Part shown: positions 1-9,151 of the stretch, piece by piece
How positions within the stretch are numbered: position 1 is the stretch's first letter
Layout of the letters: every line of letters starts with the position of its first letter
NCBI GenBank assembly: GCA_021106915.1
Contig: JAIOTH010000019.1
Span: forward strand, 1 to 39,734
DNA: 39,734 nucleotides
Direction of reading: 5' to 3'
Source of the DNA: a bacterium
GTDB lineage: Bacteria > Patescibacteriota > Patescibacteriia > UBA1558 > S5-K13
Notes under the pieces: model-generated
Told to the model about the DNA's origin: nothing
Database searches by the model: none
What the model saw: the letters and a program-made list of their open reading frames with translations, nothing else
Translations under genes and position numbers: made by a program

Positions 1-1681
1 ACATATTACTATTTTCAGGAGCACTAAGTTCGGCTTCATTATCAACTAAAAATGAATCCATTTCTCCGCTAACCATATCTATTGGATACCATAACAAACA
101 TCTATTTTTTAATTTTTCGGGATCTTCAATTAAATTACTATGACCAGAAATAGAAGTAGTTAATAAAGAATGATCATAATCTAGACAAAATCCCTTCCAA
201 CCCAAATAATTAATTTTACTATCTAATCTTAAATCAGTAGCATATTCACCCTCATAAGAATAAGGATTCACAATTTCATCTGGTATTTTATCGTAATCAT
301 AAGGAAAAAATAAATTTTCTGAACCATAAGAAGCCTTAGTGTAACTACAATCACAATCTAATCCTGGATCTAAAATAGAAAAACTACCCTCTCCATCTGT
401 GCCAATTATTTCAGCTACTGGCTGACAAATATTGGTACTAGCAAATTTAGAATCCGGTGATTTAATTAAAGCGTACTTTCTAACTGCATAATGAAAATCA
501 GCTCCTTCAACTTTATCTACTAAATTATTATTTTCGGTCCACACAAAAGGAGCATCTTTCTCTGGATAAATCCGACATGATTTTTCAACTGCTTTTTTAT
601 AATTATTAGTATTATAATCATCCAATGGGTTTTCTAATCCCATTCCCAATCTATATAAATAATGGTCATCTCCTGATCTTTTAACTATTAACTCCCCTAT
701 TCTATAATCTGATTTTTCTCCCTCTCCAAACGAAATATCAAAAGAACTTAAACTATCTATCGGATATGATCCTGGAATAGAATAACCACTATAATCCATG
801 GTTGACCAATTATCTTTCTTACCCAAAGCTGATTGATAATAATCAAAATTAAGAGGATTAACATTATTTCTCATCACAATATTAGCACAAGATTCTTTAG
901 ATAAAGAAGTTTGTGATATTTCATCACAAGCAATCAAAGAAATACAAGAATCCTTAATTTGTCCAGTTTTATTATCCATAATTCTCATGCTAGAACCACA
1001 AGTAGCCCATTCTCCACATTCTCTATCTCTATTAACCCTTAATAACTCATTAACATCTCCTGGAAAAACATCATCCACTCCAAAAAGACTTCCTTGTTCA
1101 TAACTTTGTTGAGCATTCCATAAAAGTTCTGGATTACTGGTATTATTAAACAAAACACAGCCTGATTCAAAGCTACTTCCTGGTTTAAGATCAGCTTTCT
1201 TACAAGTATCTCGATCTAATTTATCATTATCTAAATATGAATAATGTCCATTTATTTTTTCTAATTTAACATCTTTAATTAAAATTGATGAATCTAGATC
1301 CCCTAAAGTATTAAAAGCTACGCTACAATAATTTCCTCCTGGCAACACTTCATATAAACCATAAATATGATGCCAGTCATACTCTACTCCGTTTTCAGCA
1401 TAAGAATAATTGGAATTAACAGAAGGAAAGGCATAAGGAATACTGAAACCATTCAAATAACCATTATTAGAAATAACACATTCACATTGATCACTACAAA
1501 CAATCTCTGCTCCCTTAAAACAATGTAAATTTTCTTCACATTCTTCACCTGGTTCTACTATGCCGTTTGTAGATCCACCAACACAAGCTGCTAAAGAACT
1601 TGAAACTGAAAATAAAAAAATAAAGAATATCAAAATAAATATTTGATTGATAATTCTTAAAATTTTAATTTTGTTTTTCAT
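1..1681 (-). CDS. Large secreted Cys-rich protein, C-terminus beyond the window (partial)
   Basis: An open frame runs from an ATG at 1681 to the window edge without a stop (560 codons seen). The N-terminus is a clear export signal: basic MKNKIKILR, a long hydrophobic stretch, then SSLAAC, which fits a lipobox, so this may be a lipoprotein with Cys at about residue 33. The motif GIVEPGEECEE right after it resembles the Cys-rich 'NGxxEPGEECD' modules of secreted bacterial proteins. Further on come scattered Cys pairs and a GFCLDYD...CLLWYPID segment that I associate with giant CPR surface proteins. It begins 13 nt after the stop of the preceding Cys-rich frame, so it is probably co-transcribed with it. 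Function unknown; an extracellular structural or adhesive role is a guess. Confidence 0.75.
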   Translation of the reverse strand, partial: MKNKIKILRIINQIFILIFFIFLFSVSSSLAACVGGSTNGIVEPGEECEENLHCFKGAEIVCSDQCECVISNNGYLNGFSIPYAFPSVNSNYSYAENGVEYDWHHIYGLYEVLPGGNYCSVAFNTLGDLDSSILIKDVKLEKINGHYSYLDNDKLDRDTCKKADLKPGSSFESGCVLFNNTSNPELLWNAQQSYEQGSLFGVDDVFPGDVNELLRVNRDRECGEWATCGSSMRIMDNKTGQIKDSCISLIACDEISQTSLSKESCANIVMRNNVNPLNFDYYQSALGKKDNWSTMDYSGYSIPGSYPIDSLSSFDISFGEGEKSDYRIGELIVKRSGDDHYLYRLGMGLENPLDDYNTNNYKKAVEKSCRIYPEKDAPFVWTENNNLVDKVEGADFHYAVRKYALIKSPDSKFASTNICQPVAEIIGTDGEGSFSILDPGLDCDCSYTKASYGSENLFFPYDYDKIPDEIVNPYSYEGEYATDLRLDSKINYLGWKGFCLDYDHSLLTTSISGHSNLIEDPEKLKNRCLLWYPIDMVSGEMDSFLVDNEAELSAPENSNM

Positions 1682-1694
1682 TTTCTTAAATAAT

Positions 1695-4439
1695 TTATAA
1701 CTCTTCATCTGGACAACTATCAGGATTTCGTCCTGAATGAACAAAACAACCATCAGTTCTCCAATTAAATGGGCTTGTGTTCCATCTACATTTATTAGTA
1801 TTATGTCCATCTTGAACTCCACTGCACCAATCATCTATAATACAAGTATTACTATCATGTGACATATAACCTTCATGCCATTGAAAATCAGTATTTGATA
1901 CTGGATAATTAAAAGGAACATTCCAAGCCCCATGATCTGAAGTATAATCATAAGCATTATAAGAACCATAATCATTATTATTATCGACCCAAACATAACG
2001 TTCGCTACTATTACTACTATCACTATTACAAGTAAAATGTACTTTATCAAATCTGACTATACAAGGTCTACCTGGACAAGCTACGTCTGGACCAGGAGCG
2101 GAAATCCAACTATCAACATCAATAACACAACCAGAATTATTAATAGTCGTACAATTATTATCGCAAATTAAATTACCTGTAAAACCATCATCGAGTCCAA
2201 ATATACTACTACAATCTTCCCCTCCAAAATCCGTACCATCACAAACTTCATCACTATTTTTTGTTCCATCACCACACCATATTCTAGTTGCTGAACAATC
2301 AGCTGAACCTCCACCATCAATACTAGTACAGACCCAAGTCCAATTTGGAGCTGTATAATCTACATCAGAAATTGTTCCAAAAGTACATAAATCACCTGAG
2401 GAGGGACTAATGTAATCAGTTGAAACACCATAAAATTCTTGACCATTATAAGTATCATTACACTGTCCATCTACTGGTGGAATATCAGAACAATCACTTA
2501 TATCCACTTCACAAAGATCTATATCAAAAATTAAATCCCCATAATCATAACCATAATCCGAACAATCTAAATCACCAGGATAACTACATTCAAATATCTT
2601 ATTTCCCTTACAACTTAAAAATGTTGATATAAATCTATGGTGATCAATATACTCATCACCAGATTCTTCAGGAACAAACTGAACCCAAGCTGAAAGTTTA
2701 TACATATCTCCAGCTTTAGAATAAAAATCATAGAAAAAATCATTTTCATGATTATAACCAAAAACATCCGCTAATACTCCTGACCCTGTATTGCTAATAT
2801 CTATTTGAATAGTTTTACCATTTGAAGAAATATTATCATCAATCTGTTCATCATTGAATCCTCCATTTGCTATGTCTTTATCCCAAGCATAAGAACTCCA
2901 AGCATCAGCCTCTGAAAAATCTATCAAATCTCCTAAATTCAAAGCTGCATCATCTTTCATATTTACATTATCCATTGGTTCTATAAATCCACTACAAGAA
3001 CTCTGTTCATCTGGGCATAAAGCTGCATACTTACTATTATAATCTCCATAAGGTTTCCAATCATCATCTACCTTATTGATATAGTCCACAAAATTACTAT
3101 AAGCTTCATCATAAATAAAGCCCTCACAAGATTCTTCTAAATTACTAACTTTATAAAATCCAGCTTTTATTTCATTCTCTAAATCAGCCTCTCTGTATTC
3201 ACAAACCTTGTCCCGAGGATGTATTTTATAAATTAAACTCTTGTCAGGTTTAGCAAAAGCTGTACAATCTTGATATTCTGAAAAACATAATATTTCTCCT
3301 TGAGTAGAGCTATAATAATCATTAATCTTATAATCGTCTGGATCATTAATCTTATAGACTGTATCTATTTCTCCGTCGCTATTATAAACTCCTAATTCCT
3401 GACAAGCTTTATTATTAGCTCCACAATAATAATCTTGATCATCCACTAAATAAACTAATTTATCCTCTGCTACCAAAACTGTACTCTCTACATCATTATC
3501 TGAGTGAACACTACCATTATTAACATAATAATAACTTCCTAAATTACAACCATCACTAGTATTTTTACAATAAGCATTAAAAACTTGATTAAAAGGCATC
3601 TGAGAATTCTGAGTATCTATAAAAGGAGCACAACCAACATTTTCTTCTGAACAAATATTACTAAAATTATAAATATAGTGATAATCCTTATATCTGTCTT
3701 TGTATTCTTTACATCCTAAATATTCATAATCCAAAATATTATCTGAATTAGCATCTAAACAAATCAAAGGAGTATTCCATGAATCTTTAATTTTATAAAA
3801 ATTTGTACTTACTTTTTTCAAAGAAATATTGTCTATATAAAAACCATCTCTTTCTTCAACGCTATTATCAAAAGACATTCTAATTTTCAAATTTTGTTCT
3901 GATTCTACAAATTCACCTATTTCTACAATAGCTTCATATAAAACCCATTCTTCTCCTGGAATTATTTCTGTAATTCCAAATGTCAAATTAGGTAAAAGTA
4001 CATTTCCATTGTCTGTATCTCCCCAGACATCTAAAGCTTGAGCTTTTTTAATTAAATTATCAAAAATCGTTTTAGTTAGCTCACCATCATCATCATCTTC
4101 ACTGCCTTCATCACCAGACCTACTATAAGGTTTAGCCCAAAAATTAAGAATATATTGAGTATTGGCTTCTATATGTAAACCAGCGTCATTTAAATCATAT
4201 CTTAATTCTATTAAATTAGAGGTATCATCATTGACCCAAGCCTTCATAGAGTGACCATTATAATAAGTTGACTCATTAGAATAAATAAAATTAGCACTAC
4301 TACCATTCGAGGTAATAGACCAGTTATCATTAATGCCTCCTGATTCAAAATTATCAAATAAAATATTTTCTACATTATAACTACTATTACCTTTATATCC
4401 TAAACAACCAACATTCTGAACACTACAAGCTCTACTCAT
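1695..4439 (-). CDS. Giant secreted Cys-rich protein, C-terminal piece (after in-frame TAA)
   Basis: 914 residues counted from the first ATG, but the same frame continues upstream for 13 more sense codons to a TAA at 4479-4481, and the 1218-residue frame lies in register on the other side. No signal peptide and no Shine-Dalgarno lie before the ATG, so an independent start is doubtful. Residues 5-12 (CSVQNVGC) begin one of many repeats of the form C-x4/6-C-x1/2-[FY]. Residues about 25-210 look like a beta-sandwich, carbohydrate-binding-like module (FDNFESG ... GFYIDNISL). Near residue 720 is a CGDG...EVCDG module of the Cys-rich secreted type. Most likely the C-terminal half of one 2100-residue surface protein. 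Confidence 0.7.
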   Translation of the reverse strand: MSRACSVQNVGCLGYKGNSSYNVENILFDNFESGGINDNWSITSNGSSANFIYSNESTYYNGHSMKAWVNDDTSNLIELRYDLNDAGLHIEANTQYILNFWAKPYSRSGDEGSEDDDDGELTKTIFDNLIKKAQALDVWGDTDNGNVLLPNLTFGITEIIPGEEWVLYEAIVEIGEFVESEQNLKIRMSFDNSVEERDGFYIDNISLKKVSTNFYKIKDSWNTPLICLDANSDNILDYEYLGCKEYKDRYKDYHYIYNFSNICSEENVGCAPFIDTQNSQMPFNQVFNAYCKNTSDGCNLGSYYYVNNGSVHSDNDVESTVLVAEDKLVYLVDDQDYYCGANNKACQELGVYNSDGEIDTVYKINDPDDYKINDYYSSTQGEILCFSEYQDCTAFAKPDKSLIYKIHPRDKVCEYREADLENEIKAGFYKVSNLEESCEGFIYDEAYSNFVDYINKVDDDWKPYGDYNSKYAALCPDEQSSCSGFIEPMDNVNMKDDAALNLGDLIDFSEADAWSSYAWDKDIANGGFNDEQIDDNISSNGKTIQIDISNTGSGVLADVFGYNHENDFFYDFYSKAGDMYKLSAWVQFVPEESGDEYIDHHRFISTFLSCKGNKIFECSYPGDLDCSDYGYDYGDLIFDIDLCEVDISDCSDIPPVDGQCNDTYNGQEFYGVSTDYISPSSGDLCTFGTISDVDYTAPNWTWVCTSIDGGGSADCSATRIWCGDGTKNSDEVCDGTDFGGEDCSSIFGLDDGFTGNLICDNNCTTINNSGCVIDVDSWISAPGPDVACPGRPCIVRFDKVHFTCNSDSSNSSERYVWVDNNNDYGSYNAYDYTSDHGAWNVPFNYPVSNTDFQWHEGYMSHDSNTCIIDDWCSGVQDGHNTNKCRWNTSPFNWRTDGCFVHSGRNPDSCPDEEL

Positions 4440-4478
4440 CGACGGAACAGCATTGTAAATTATTAAAGGATTAGAATT

Positions 4479-4481
4479 TTA
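4479..4481 (-). other. In-frame TAA splitting one long reading frame
   Basis: The TAA lies between two frames in the same register (4479-8135 and 1695-4439). The codons after it read NSNPLIIYNAVPS and run straight into the MSRACSVQNVGC repeat unit. Because the register is the same on both sides, an indel cannot explain it. A single substitution, a consensus error or true stop readthrough could. Confidence 0.8.
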
Positions 4482-7400
4482 TCTTCTTAAAGATATACAT
4501 TCTGAACTAATAGGAATTGTTCTCGACAATAATCTATTATGAGGAACAGCCTGCTCATCATAAAAAGTTCGACAATCAAAATCATCTTCTGGATTACATT
4601 CTATAACATTGGCTAAAAATCCACCTATTGTTGCATATTCATCCAAACAGCCAATATCACCAATTTCCACATTAGTACAAGGAGCCCAACCACCTTGTCC
4701 ATCATTATAAGCATCTACTCTTTGACTGTTTAATAAATTCCATGTTTTTAATTGAAAACCAGAAGTATCTGAACCTTCCCAAGTATAATAAATTACATCA
4801 TCTACCTCACTATTTTTTACACACTGTCTTAATGCTGAATAATATTCTATTGATTCTCCACCTTGATCTAATTCATCCAAATTAGTAAAAACTTCACAAG
4901 AAGGTTCATTACAATCTTGGGCAGTATCTGTTATAAAATTAAGATCTCGATTTTGAGCAACAAAACCATTTTCTTGAGCTTCTAAAATATCAAAACGACT
5001 TGGCAATTCTGCAAAAGTATTAAAATTTTTACATTCTGATGGACAGAGATCATCAACATTCAAAACTGCTGGTACCATAGGATCACCACTTTCAGTAGGA
5101 TAATAAGCTTCACAACCAGCATCATCCTTACTACAATATCTAGCAAAATCTTGACAAATATCTTTATCAGGGTTTGAGTCACAATTATAATATTCAGGGG
5201 CTTTTTTCAAATAAGTATAATCATTTTTTCCATATTCAGAATAAGAGCTAGCTTGACCTTCTCCTTCATTAATAAATCCATCATTAAACTCATTAAGTTC
5301 AAATTTAATGGCATCCATATAAAAAGATCCTGCTACATCAAATCTTAATTGAGCATAATCTACCTCTTTATTATCTGTAGTATTTACTGAAAAATACCCA
5401 GAAGCTCTTTCCCAATCACTTCCTGCTCCATCAGCAGTAAAATAAGAATCAAGATTAGAATTTGTTTGGACACTGCCATCACTATAATAAATGTTTACTC
5501 TAGGCATAATATTTGTTAAACCATCAGGTTTCACAAAATAACTCAAAGTATAAATTCCTTTACTAGGTAATTTAAAATTTATATAGAAAACATCACCTTC
5601 GCTACATTTCAAAGAATTACGATCATGAAATAATTCCTCATCACTTAATTCAAATAATTGATTTCCTGGAAAAACCCATCCGTCTGGAAAATTATTTTGA
5701 AATCCCTCGTCTATTTCAAAACTACCATTAGGAATTAAATTAGCTCCTAAGCCAACTTTTATAAAAGAACTACAACCTTGATTTGAATCCGAACATTCTA
5801 AAACATTTTTATTTAAATAAGTACCTTCATCTAAATCCCATTCATAAGACTGAGTACTTCCCTTATAATATTTATCAAAATATCGACGACAATTTACTTG
5901 TTCTGGAGGACAAGTTGCTAAACTATTCAAAAGATAAGATCTTTTATCTCCGTCTGAATCTTTTAAAGTTAAACAACTATTAAATTGATCATCACAAGCA
6001 TCACCATTAAATCTCCAAATATTTTTTTCTCTTAAACAATAAGCATAAGACTGACATTTTCCATTATCATCTTCTTGAATACAATGCCTCAAATCTGCAC
6101 AATCCTGATATCTATTAGCACTTTCATTCATTTCCAAAGCGGCATAATAACCTTCTGTACCACATTGTTGAGAAGGAGCTTTTAATACCCAATTAGGATT
6201 GACCAAGCCACATAAAGGGGACTCATCTATTTCAATGGCTCTACAACCTCCTACTTCCCACTGTCGATAAGAAGCTTTATCAACTCCCAAAGGAACTTCA
6301 TCTGTACCAATACATTCTTGTTTTGTACCATAAGTTACTGTGACATCAACAATATCTATAATTATTTTATCTTCATCAAATTGATATTCATAACAATAAC
6401 CTAAACTATTAGGCCGACTACTGTGCCACTCAGTAATTATTCCAGCTATAGTTTCTTCATATTTATTAATAAACCCATCTACTTGATTTTCGCAAGCTGA
6501 TTCAGTATTTATATCTTCTACAAAATAAGGATCAAAGTTAATTGGTCTCCAACCACAATATTTATCCTTAGTTGATTCACCATTAAGAAGATAATGTCCT
6601 CTATCATTATATTTGTCCATTACTTCTAATAATGTACAACCGTTATTATTACAATTACCTGGATAAATTTCTTCTCCATTCCACTCTATTGGAAAAGTAG
6701 CTATTTTTAAAGCTGCCATTTCCCAACCAACTGGTACTACTCTATTTCTCCTTAACTTTTTAATATTATCATAAGAAAAACCTTCTCCTAAACTAGGCTG
6801 TGATAAAGCTCCTTGATCTCCTAAATTAGAAAAACCAAATATTTTAGAACCATCAATTGATCCTTTTTTTACAGCTTCACCTAAAGTTACAGATTCTCCA
6901 GACTGAGCATCTCTTAATACTTGAGCAAAACCCGAATCAATGACTCCATCATTTAATTTTCCAGGGATACCAGAATTATCATCTCTAATATTTGTTTCCA
7001 TTTCACCAATAACATCAATATCCTTAGGATTTAAACCATAATATATATTTTGAATAGAAGAAAAAACTTGATCAATATAATCTCTAATTTCTGTCATTTG
7101 ATTTTCTGGATCAACAGGTCGATCACCTAAATCAAGCTCTGGTTTTTGCCCCATCAACAACCTCATCAAATGTTTCATTGCTAATTCAGTTGCTCTATCC
7201 GCTGCAACACTAAAAAGTATAGACGGAACATCAGCAAATGGGTTGCCTGTATAATGATAAACTGCTTGCTCAGCTTGCGATATTGCTCTGGCCACCTTAC
7301 TCTTTTCTTTAGTAGTCTCAGCAGGTGCTATAAGTTGATCAGTCACTTCATCAGTCTCTGCTTTATTAGTTTTATCGTCCGTGACTGTCTGTTTTTCTTT

Positions 7401-8135
7401 TTCATCATCTTCTGCTTTTTTTTCTTTTTCTTTAGCCATCTTTTCTATAGTTTCTATAAAACCCAAATCTGATTGTTTGGGTGATAATAATCCCCGCATT
7501 AATTTCAATTTTGCTGCTTGAGCATCATCACCAGTTAATCCTAAACTTTTTAAATTCTGTCCATTTAATTCTACCCAACTACCTGGATCATCAACTAATT
7601 TTTCTCCTAAAGCTCCCCATTTTTCCTTAATTTTATTAAGACTACACCTAGGCTTAAAATCATCTGTGGTTTGTTTCTTCCATAAACTCCATTGCAAATC
7701 CCATTTTAAAACTCCACCAGAAGGAGGATTACAAATGTCTAAACCACCTCCCATTTCATCAGTAATTGATATTAAAAAATCTGCTAAACCTGCATCTCCT
7801 GCTTTTTTAGCAGACTCTTTAAGAGACTCAAAATTAAAAGCACTTTTTCCGCCCTCAAAACCTGCAAATAAATCATTAGTAGCCTGATAAGCCATCTGAT
7901 TAACCATTTTTCTAAGAGCTTGTTTAAAGGCAGTAGCAATTAAATCGCTTTTTATTGCCTTACCAAGACTCTCTATTCTATCCCAAATCCATTTTCCAGC
8001 AGCTATTGGTGCTCCTAACACATCTGTGACTACACCAGCCTGGACTTTTTGAGGACTTAAAAAAGAAAAATTAAGAACAACAAAAATACTTAATATTATT
8101 AAGAGCAAAGATTTTTTTTGTTGACTATTAATCAT
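4479..8135 (-). CDS. Giant secreted Cys-rich protein, N-terminal piece (ends at in-frame TAA)
   Basis: 1218 residues with a standard Sec signal (MINSQQKKS, hydrophobic core, cleavage expected after VQA at residue 33). Residues 34-350 are mostly helical and Cys-poor, with a charged Lys/Glu linker (MAKEKEKKAEDDEKEK). From about residue 490 the chain turns Cys-rich, with repeated C-x-C-[FY] units such as CPPEQVNCRRY, CSDSNQGCSSF and CSKDDAGCEAY, and a beta-sandwich module beginning NLIPNGSFEIDEG. It ends at TAA 4479-4481 while repeat architecture resumes in the same frame 14 codons later. No named family recognised. Expected outside the membrane; envelope or appendage component is inference. Confidence 0.75.
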   Translation of the reverse strand: MINSQQKKSLLLIILSIFVVLNFSFLSPQKVQAGVVTDVLGAPIAAGKWIWDRIESLGKAIKSDLIATAFKQALRKMVNQMAYQATNDLFAGFEGGKSAFNFESLKESAKKAGDAGLADFLISITDEMGGGLDICNPPSGGVLKWDLQWSLWKKQTTDDFKPRCSLNKIKEKWGALGEKLVDDPGSWVELNGQNLKSLGLTGDDAQAAKLKLMRGLLSPKQSDLGFIETIEKMAKEKEKKAEDDEKEKQTVTDDKTNKAETDEVTDQLIAPAETTKEKSKVARAISQAEQAVYHYTGNPFADVPSILFSVAADRATELAMKHLMRLLMGQKPELDLGDRPVDPENQMTEIRDYIDQVFSSIQNIYYGLNPKDIDVIGEMETNIRDDNSGIPGKLNDGVIDSGFAQVLRDAQSGESVTLGEAVKKGSIDGSKIFGFSNLGDQGALSQPSLGEGFSYDNIKKLRRNRVVPVGWEMAALKIATFPIEWNGEEIYPGNCNNNGCTLLEVMDKYNDRGHYLLNGESTKDKYCGWRPINFDPYFVEDINTESACENQVDGFINKYEETIAGIITEWHSSRPNSLGYCYEYQFDEDKIIIDIVDVTVTYGTKQECIGTDEVPLGVDKASYRQWEVGGCRAIEIDESPLCGLVNPNWVLKAPSQQCGTEGYYAALEMNESANRYQDCADLRHCIQEDDNGKCQSYAYCLREKNIWRFNGDACDDQFNSCLTLKDSDGDKRSYLLNSLATCPPEQVNCRRYFDKYYKGSTQSYEWDLDEGTYLNKNVLECSDSNQGCSSFIKVGLGANLIPNGSFEIDEGFQNNFPDGWVFPGNQLFELSDEELFHDRNSLKCSEGDVFYINFKLPSKGIYTLSYFVKPDGLTNIMPRVNIYYSDGSVQTNSNLDSYFTADGAGSDWERASGYFSVNTTDNKEVDYAQLRFDVAGSFYMDAIKFELNEFNDGFINEGEGQASSYSEYGKNDYTYLKKAPEYYNCDSNPDKDICQDFARYCSKDDAGCEAYYPTESGDPMVPAVLNVDDLCPSECKNFNTFAELPSRFDILEAQENGFVAQNRDLNFITDTAQDCNEPSCEVFTNLDELDQGGESIEYYSALRQCVKNSEVDDVIYYTWEGSDTSGFQLKTWNLLNSQRVDAYNDGQGGWAPCTNVEIGDIGCLDEYATIGGFLANVIECNPEDDFDCRTFYDEQAVPHNRLLSRTIPISSECISLRR

Positions 8136-8156
8136 TTAATTTTATTTGTATATTAG

Positions 8157-8212
8157 TCGAGCTCAGCTCGATTAGTATCAATTCCATTAGTATCATTAGT
8201 ATTACTACATTT
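8157..8212. repeat. AT-rich dispersed repeat, family A (ATTAGTAT units)
   Basis: Contains ATTAGTAT units and the palindrome CGAGCTCAGCTCG, which recurs in near-identical form around 21060 (AAGCTCAGCTCG). It lies between the calcium-loop protein and the giant Cys-rich gene. Confidence 0.6.
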
Positions 8213-8927
8213 CACTTAAAACTTGCTGATATGCTTTTTGCAAATCATCATCTGAAATATCTTCTAAATCTTCAGCTTTAGCTCCCGACTGAATCAATAA
8301 AGCTCTAATTTGTTCAGTGTTTAAATTTTTAAATTCATCTAATTGAGATTGATCTAAATCAATAGAGCTAGACTGAGCACCAAATTCTTCTAAAACAGTA
8401 GCTACATTAGACATAGATTCTCCTTCTAAATTATCTATCAAACTTTCTGGATAACCCATTTGTATTAAATATGGTTTTAATTCGCTTAAAGTTTGAGCAT
8501 CAAATACTGCATCTGATCCCAAAGAAAATATATCTAATTCATTTGTTTTTTCCGCAACCGTGATAGTGTCACAACTACCATCAGCACAGGTAGTATTATT
8601 CAAAACCATTTCTTCATAATCTGAAATTCCATCCAAATCCGTATCTGCTAAATAAGGACTAGTGCCATAAAAATTTTCCTCTTCATAATCTGAAATTCCA
8701 TCTTTGTCTGTATCCTTAAGTCTATTCAAAGACTCAATCATTCCTGCCCTATCTTCCAATTTCAAAGGTGAAACTGTGAAAGCATTTTTGATTCCTGAAC
8801 TCATATTCCAAAAACCAAGAAAAAGAGCTAAGGCCCCCACTAAAAAAATGACTTTTATTCCTACCGACTCTCGAGAAAAATAATCAACTATTTTATTTAA
8901 AAAACTTTTTTTTTCAGTGTCCACCAT
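8205..8927 (-). CDS. Membrane-anchored protein with two EF-hand/TSP3-type calcium loops
   Basis: 240 residues. A short cytoplasmic N-terminus is followed by one transmembrane helix (about residues 22-40) and an extracytoplasmic C-terminal part. Two copies of the loop DTDxDGISDYEE stand at residues 72-83 and 95-106. The alternating Asp/Glu pattern is that of thrombospondin type 3 / EF-hand-like calcium loops, here binding presumably Ca2+. The C-terminal third (residues 130-240) is acidic and helical, with short repeated segments (ELKPYLIQMGYPESL, EQIRALLIQSGA). It lies directly upstream of the giant Cys-rich genes on the same strand, so a shared surface role is plausible. Specific function unknown. 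Confidence 0.75.
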   Translation of the reverse strand: MVDTEKKSFLNKIVDYFSRESVGIKVIFLVGALALFLGFWNMSSGIKNAFTVSPLKLEDRAGMIESLNRLKDTDKDGISDYEEENFYGTSPYLADTDLDGISDYEEMVLNNTTCADGSCDTITVAEKTNELDIFSLGSDAVFDAQTLSELKPYLIQMGYPESLIDNLEGESMSNVATVLEEFGAQSSSIDLDQSQLDEFKNLNTEQIRALLIQSGAKAEDLEDISDDDLQKAYQQVLSEM

Positions 8928-8929
8928 AT

Positions 8930-9060
8930 ACTAATATACTAATGATACTAATTAAATGATACTAATATACTAATCAAACTCAGTTCAATACTAATAATTA
9001 AATACTAATATACGAATAAAATATAATAATACTAATTCTACTAATAAATATGTATTGAAC
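8930..9060. repeat. AT-rich dispersed repeat, family A
   Basis: About 130 bases of TACTAATATACTAATGATAC-type units (plus-strand reading). Read on the minus strand the array ends ATTAGTATATTAGTAT immediately before the ATG of the calcium-loop gene at 8927. Confidence 0.7.
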
Positions 9061-9070
9061 AAGAAATTAG

Positions 9071-9124
9071 TACCTGTCTGCATACCTACATTTCATTTCG
9101 GTATGTAAACCGACAGGCAGGTAT
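9071..9124. repeat. 54-base hairpin element, first of two copies
   Basis: Outer arms CCTGTCTG / CGACAGGCAGG and inner stem CATACC / GGTATG surround TACATTTCATTTC. A nearly identical copy lies at 38085-38137, before mraY. Confidence 0.75.
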
Positions 9125-9151
9125 CATTCGTATCTTTATTATACTAATTTT

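Noticed and set aside
7254..7887. Plus-strand frames of about 70 codons inside the giant Cys-rich gene
   Set aside because: They are opposite-strand shadows of a long, well-supported gene and lack starts or recognisable motifs.
1695..8135. TGA or TAA codon reassignment to explain the split giant gene
   Set aside because: TGA ends ftsE at its normal length, and only one in-frame TAA is seen in otherwise intact frames, so a general recoding is not supported.
8930..9060. Possible CRISPR array in the ATTAGTAT repeats
   Set aside because: Units are short, irregular and contiguous, with no unique spacers of constant length and no cas genes nearby.
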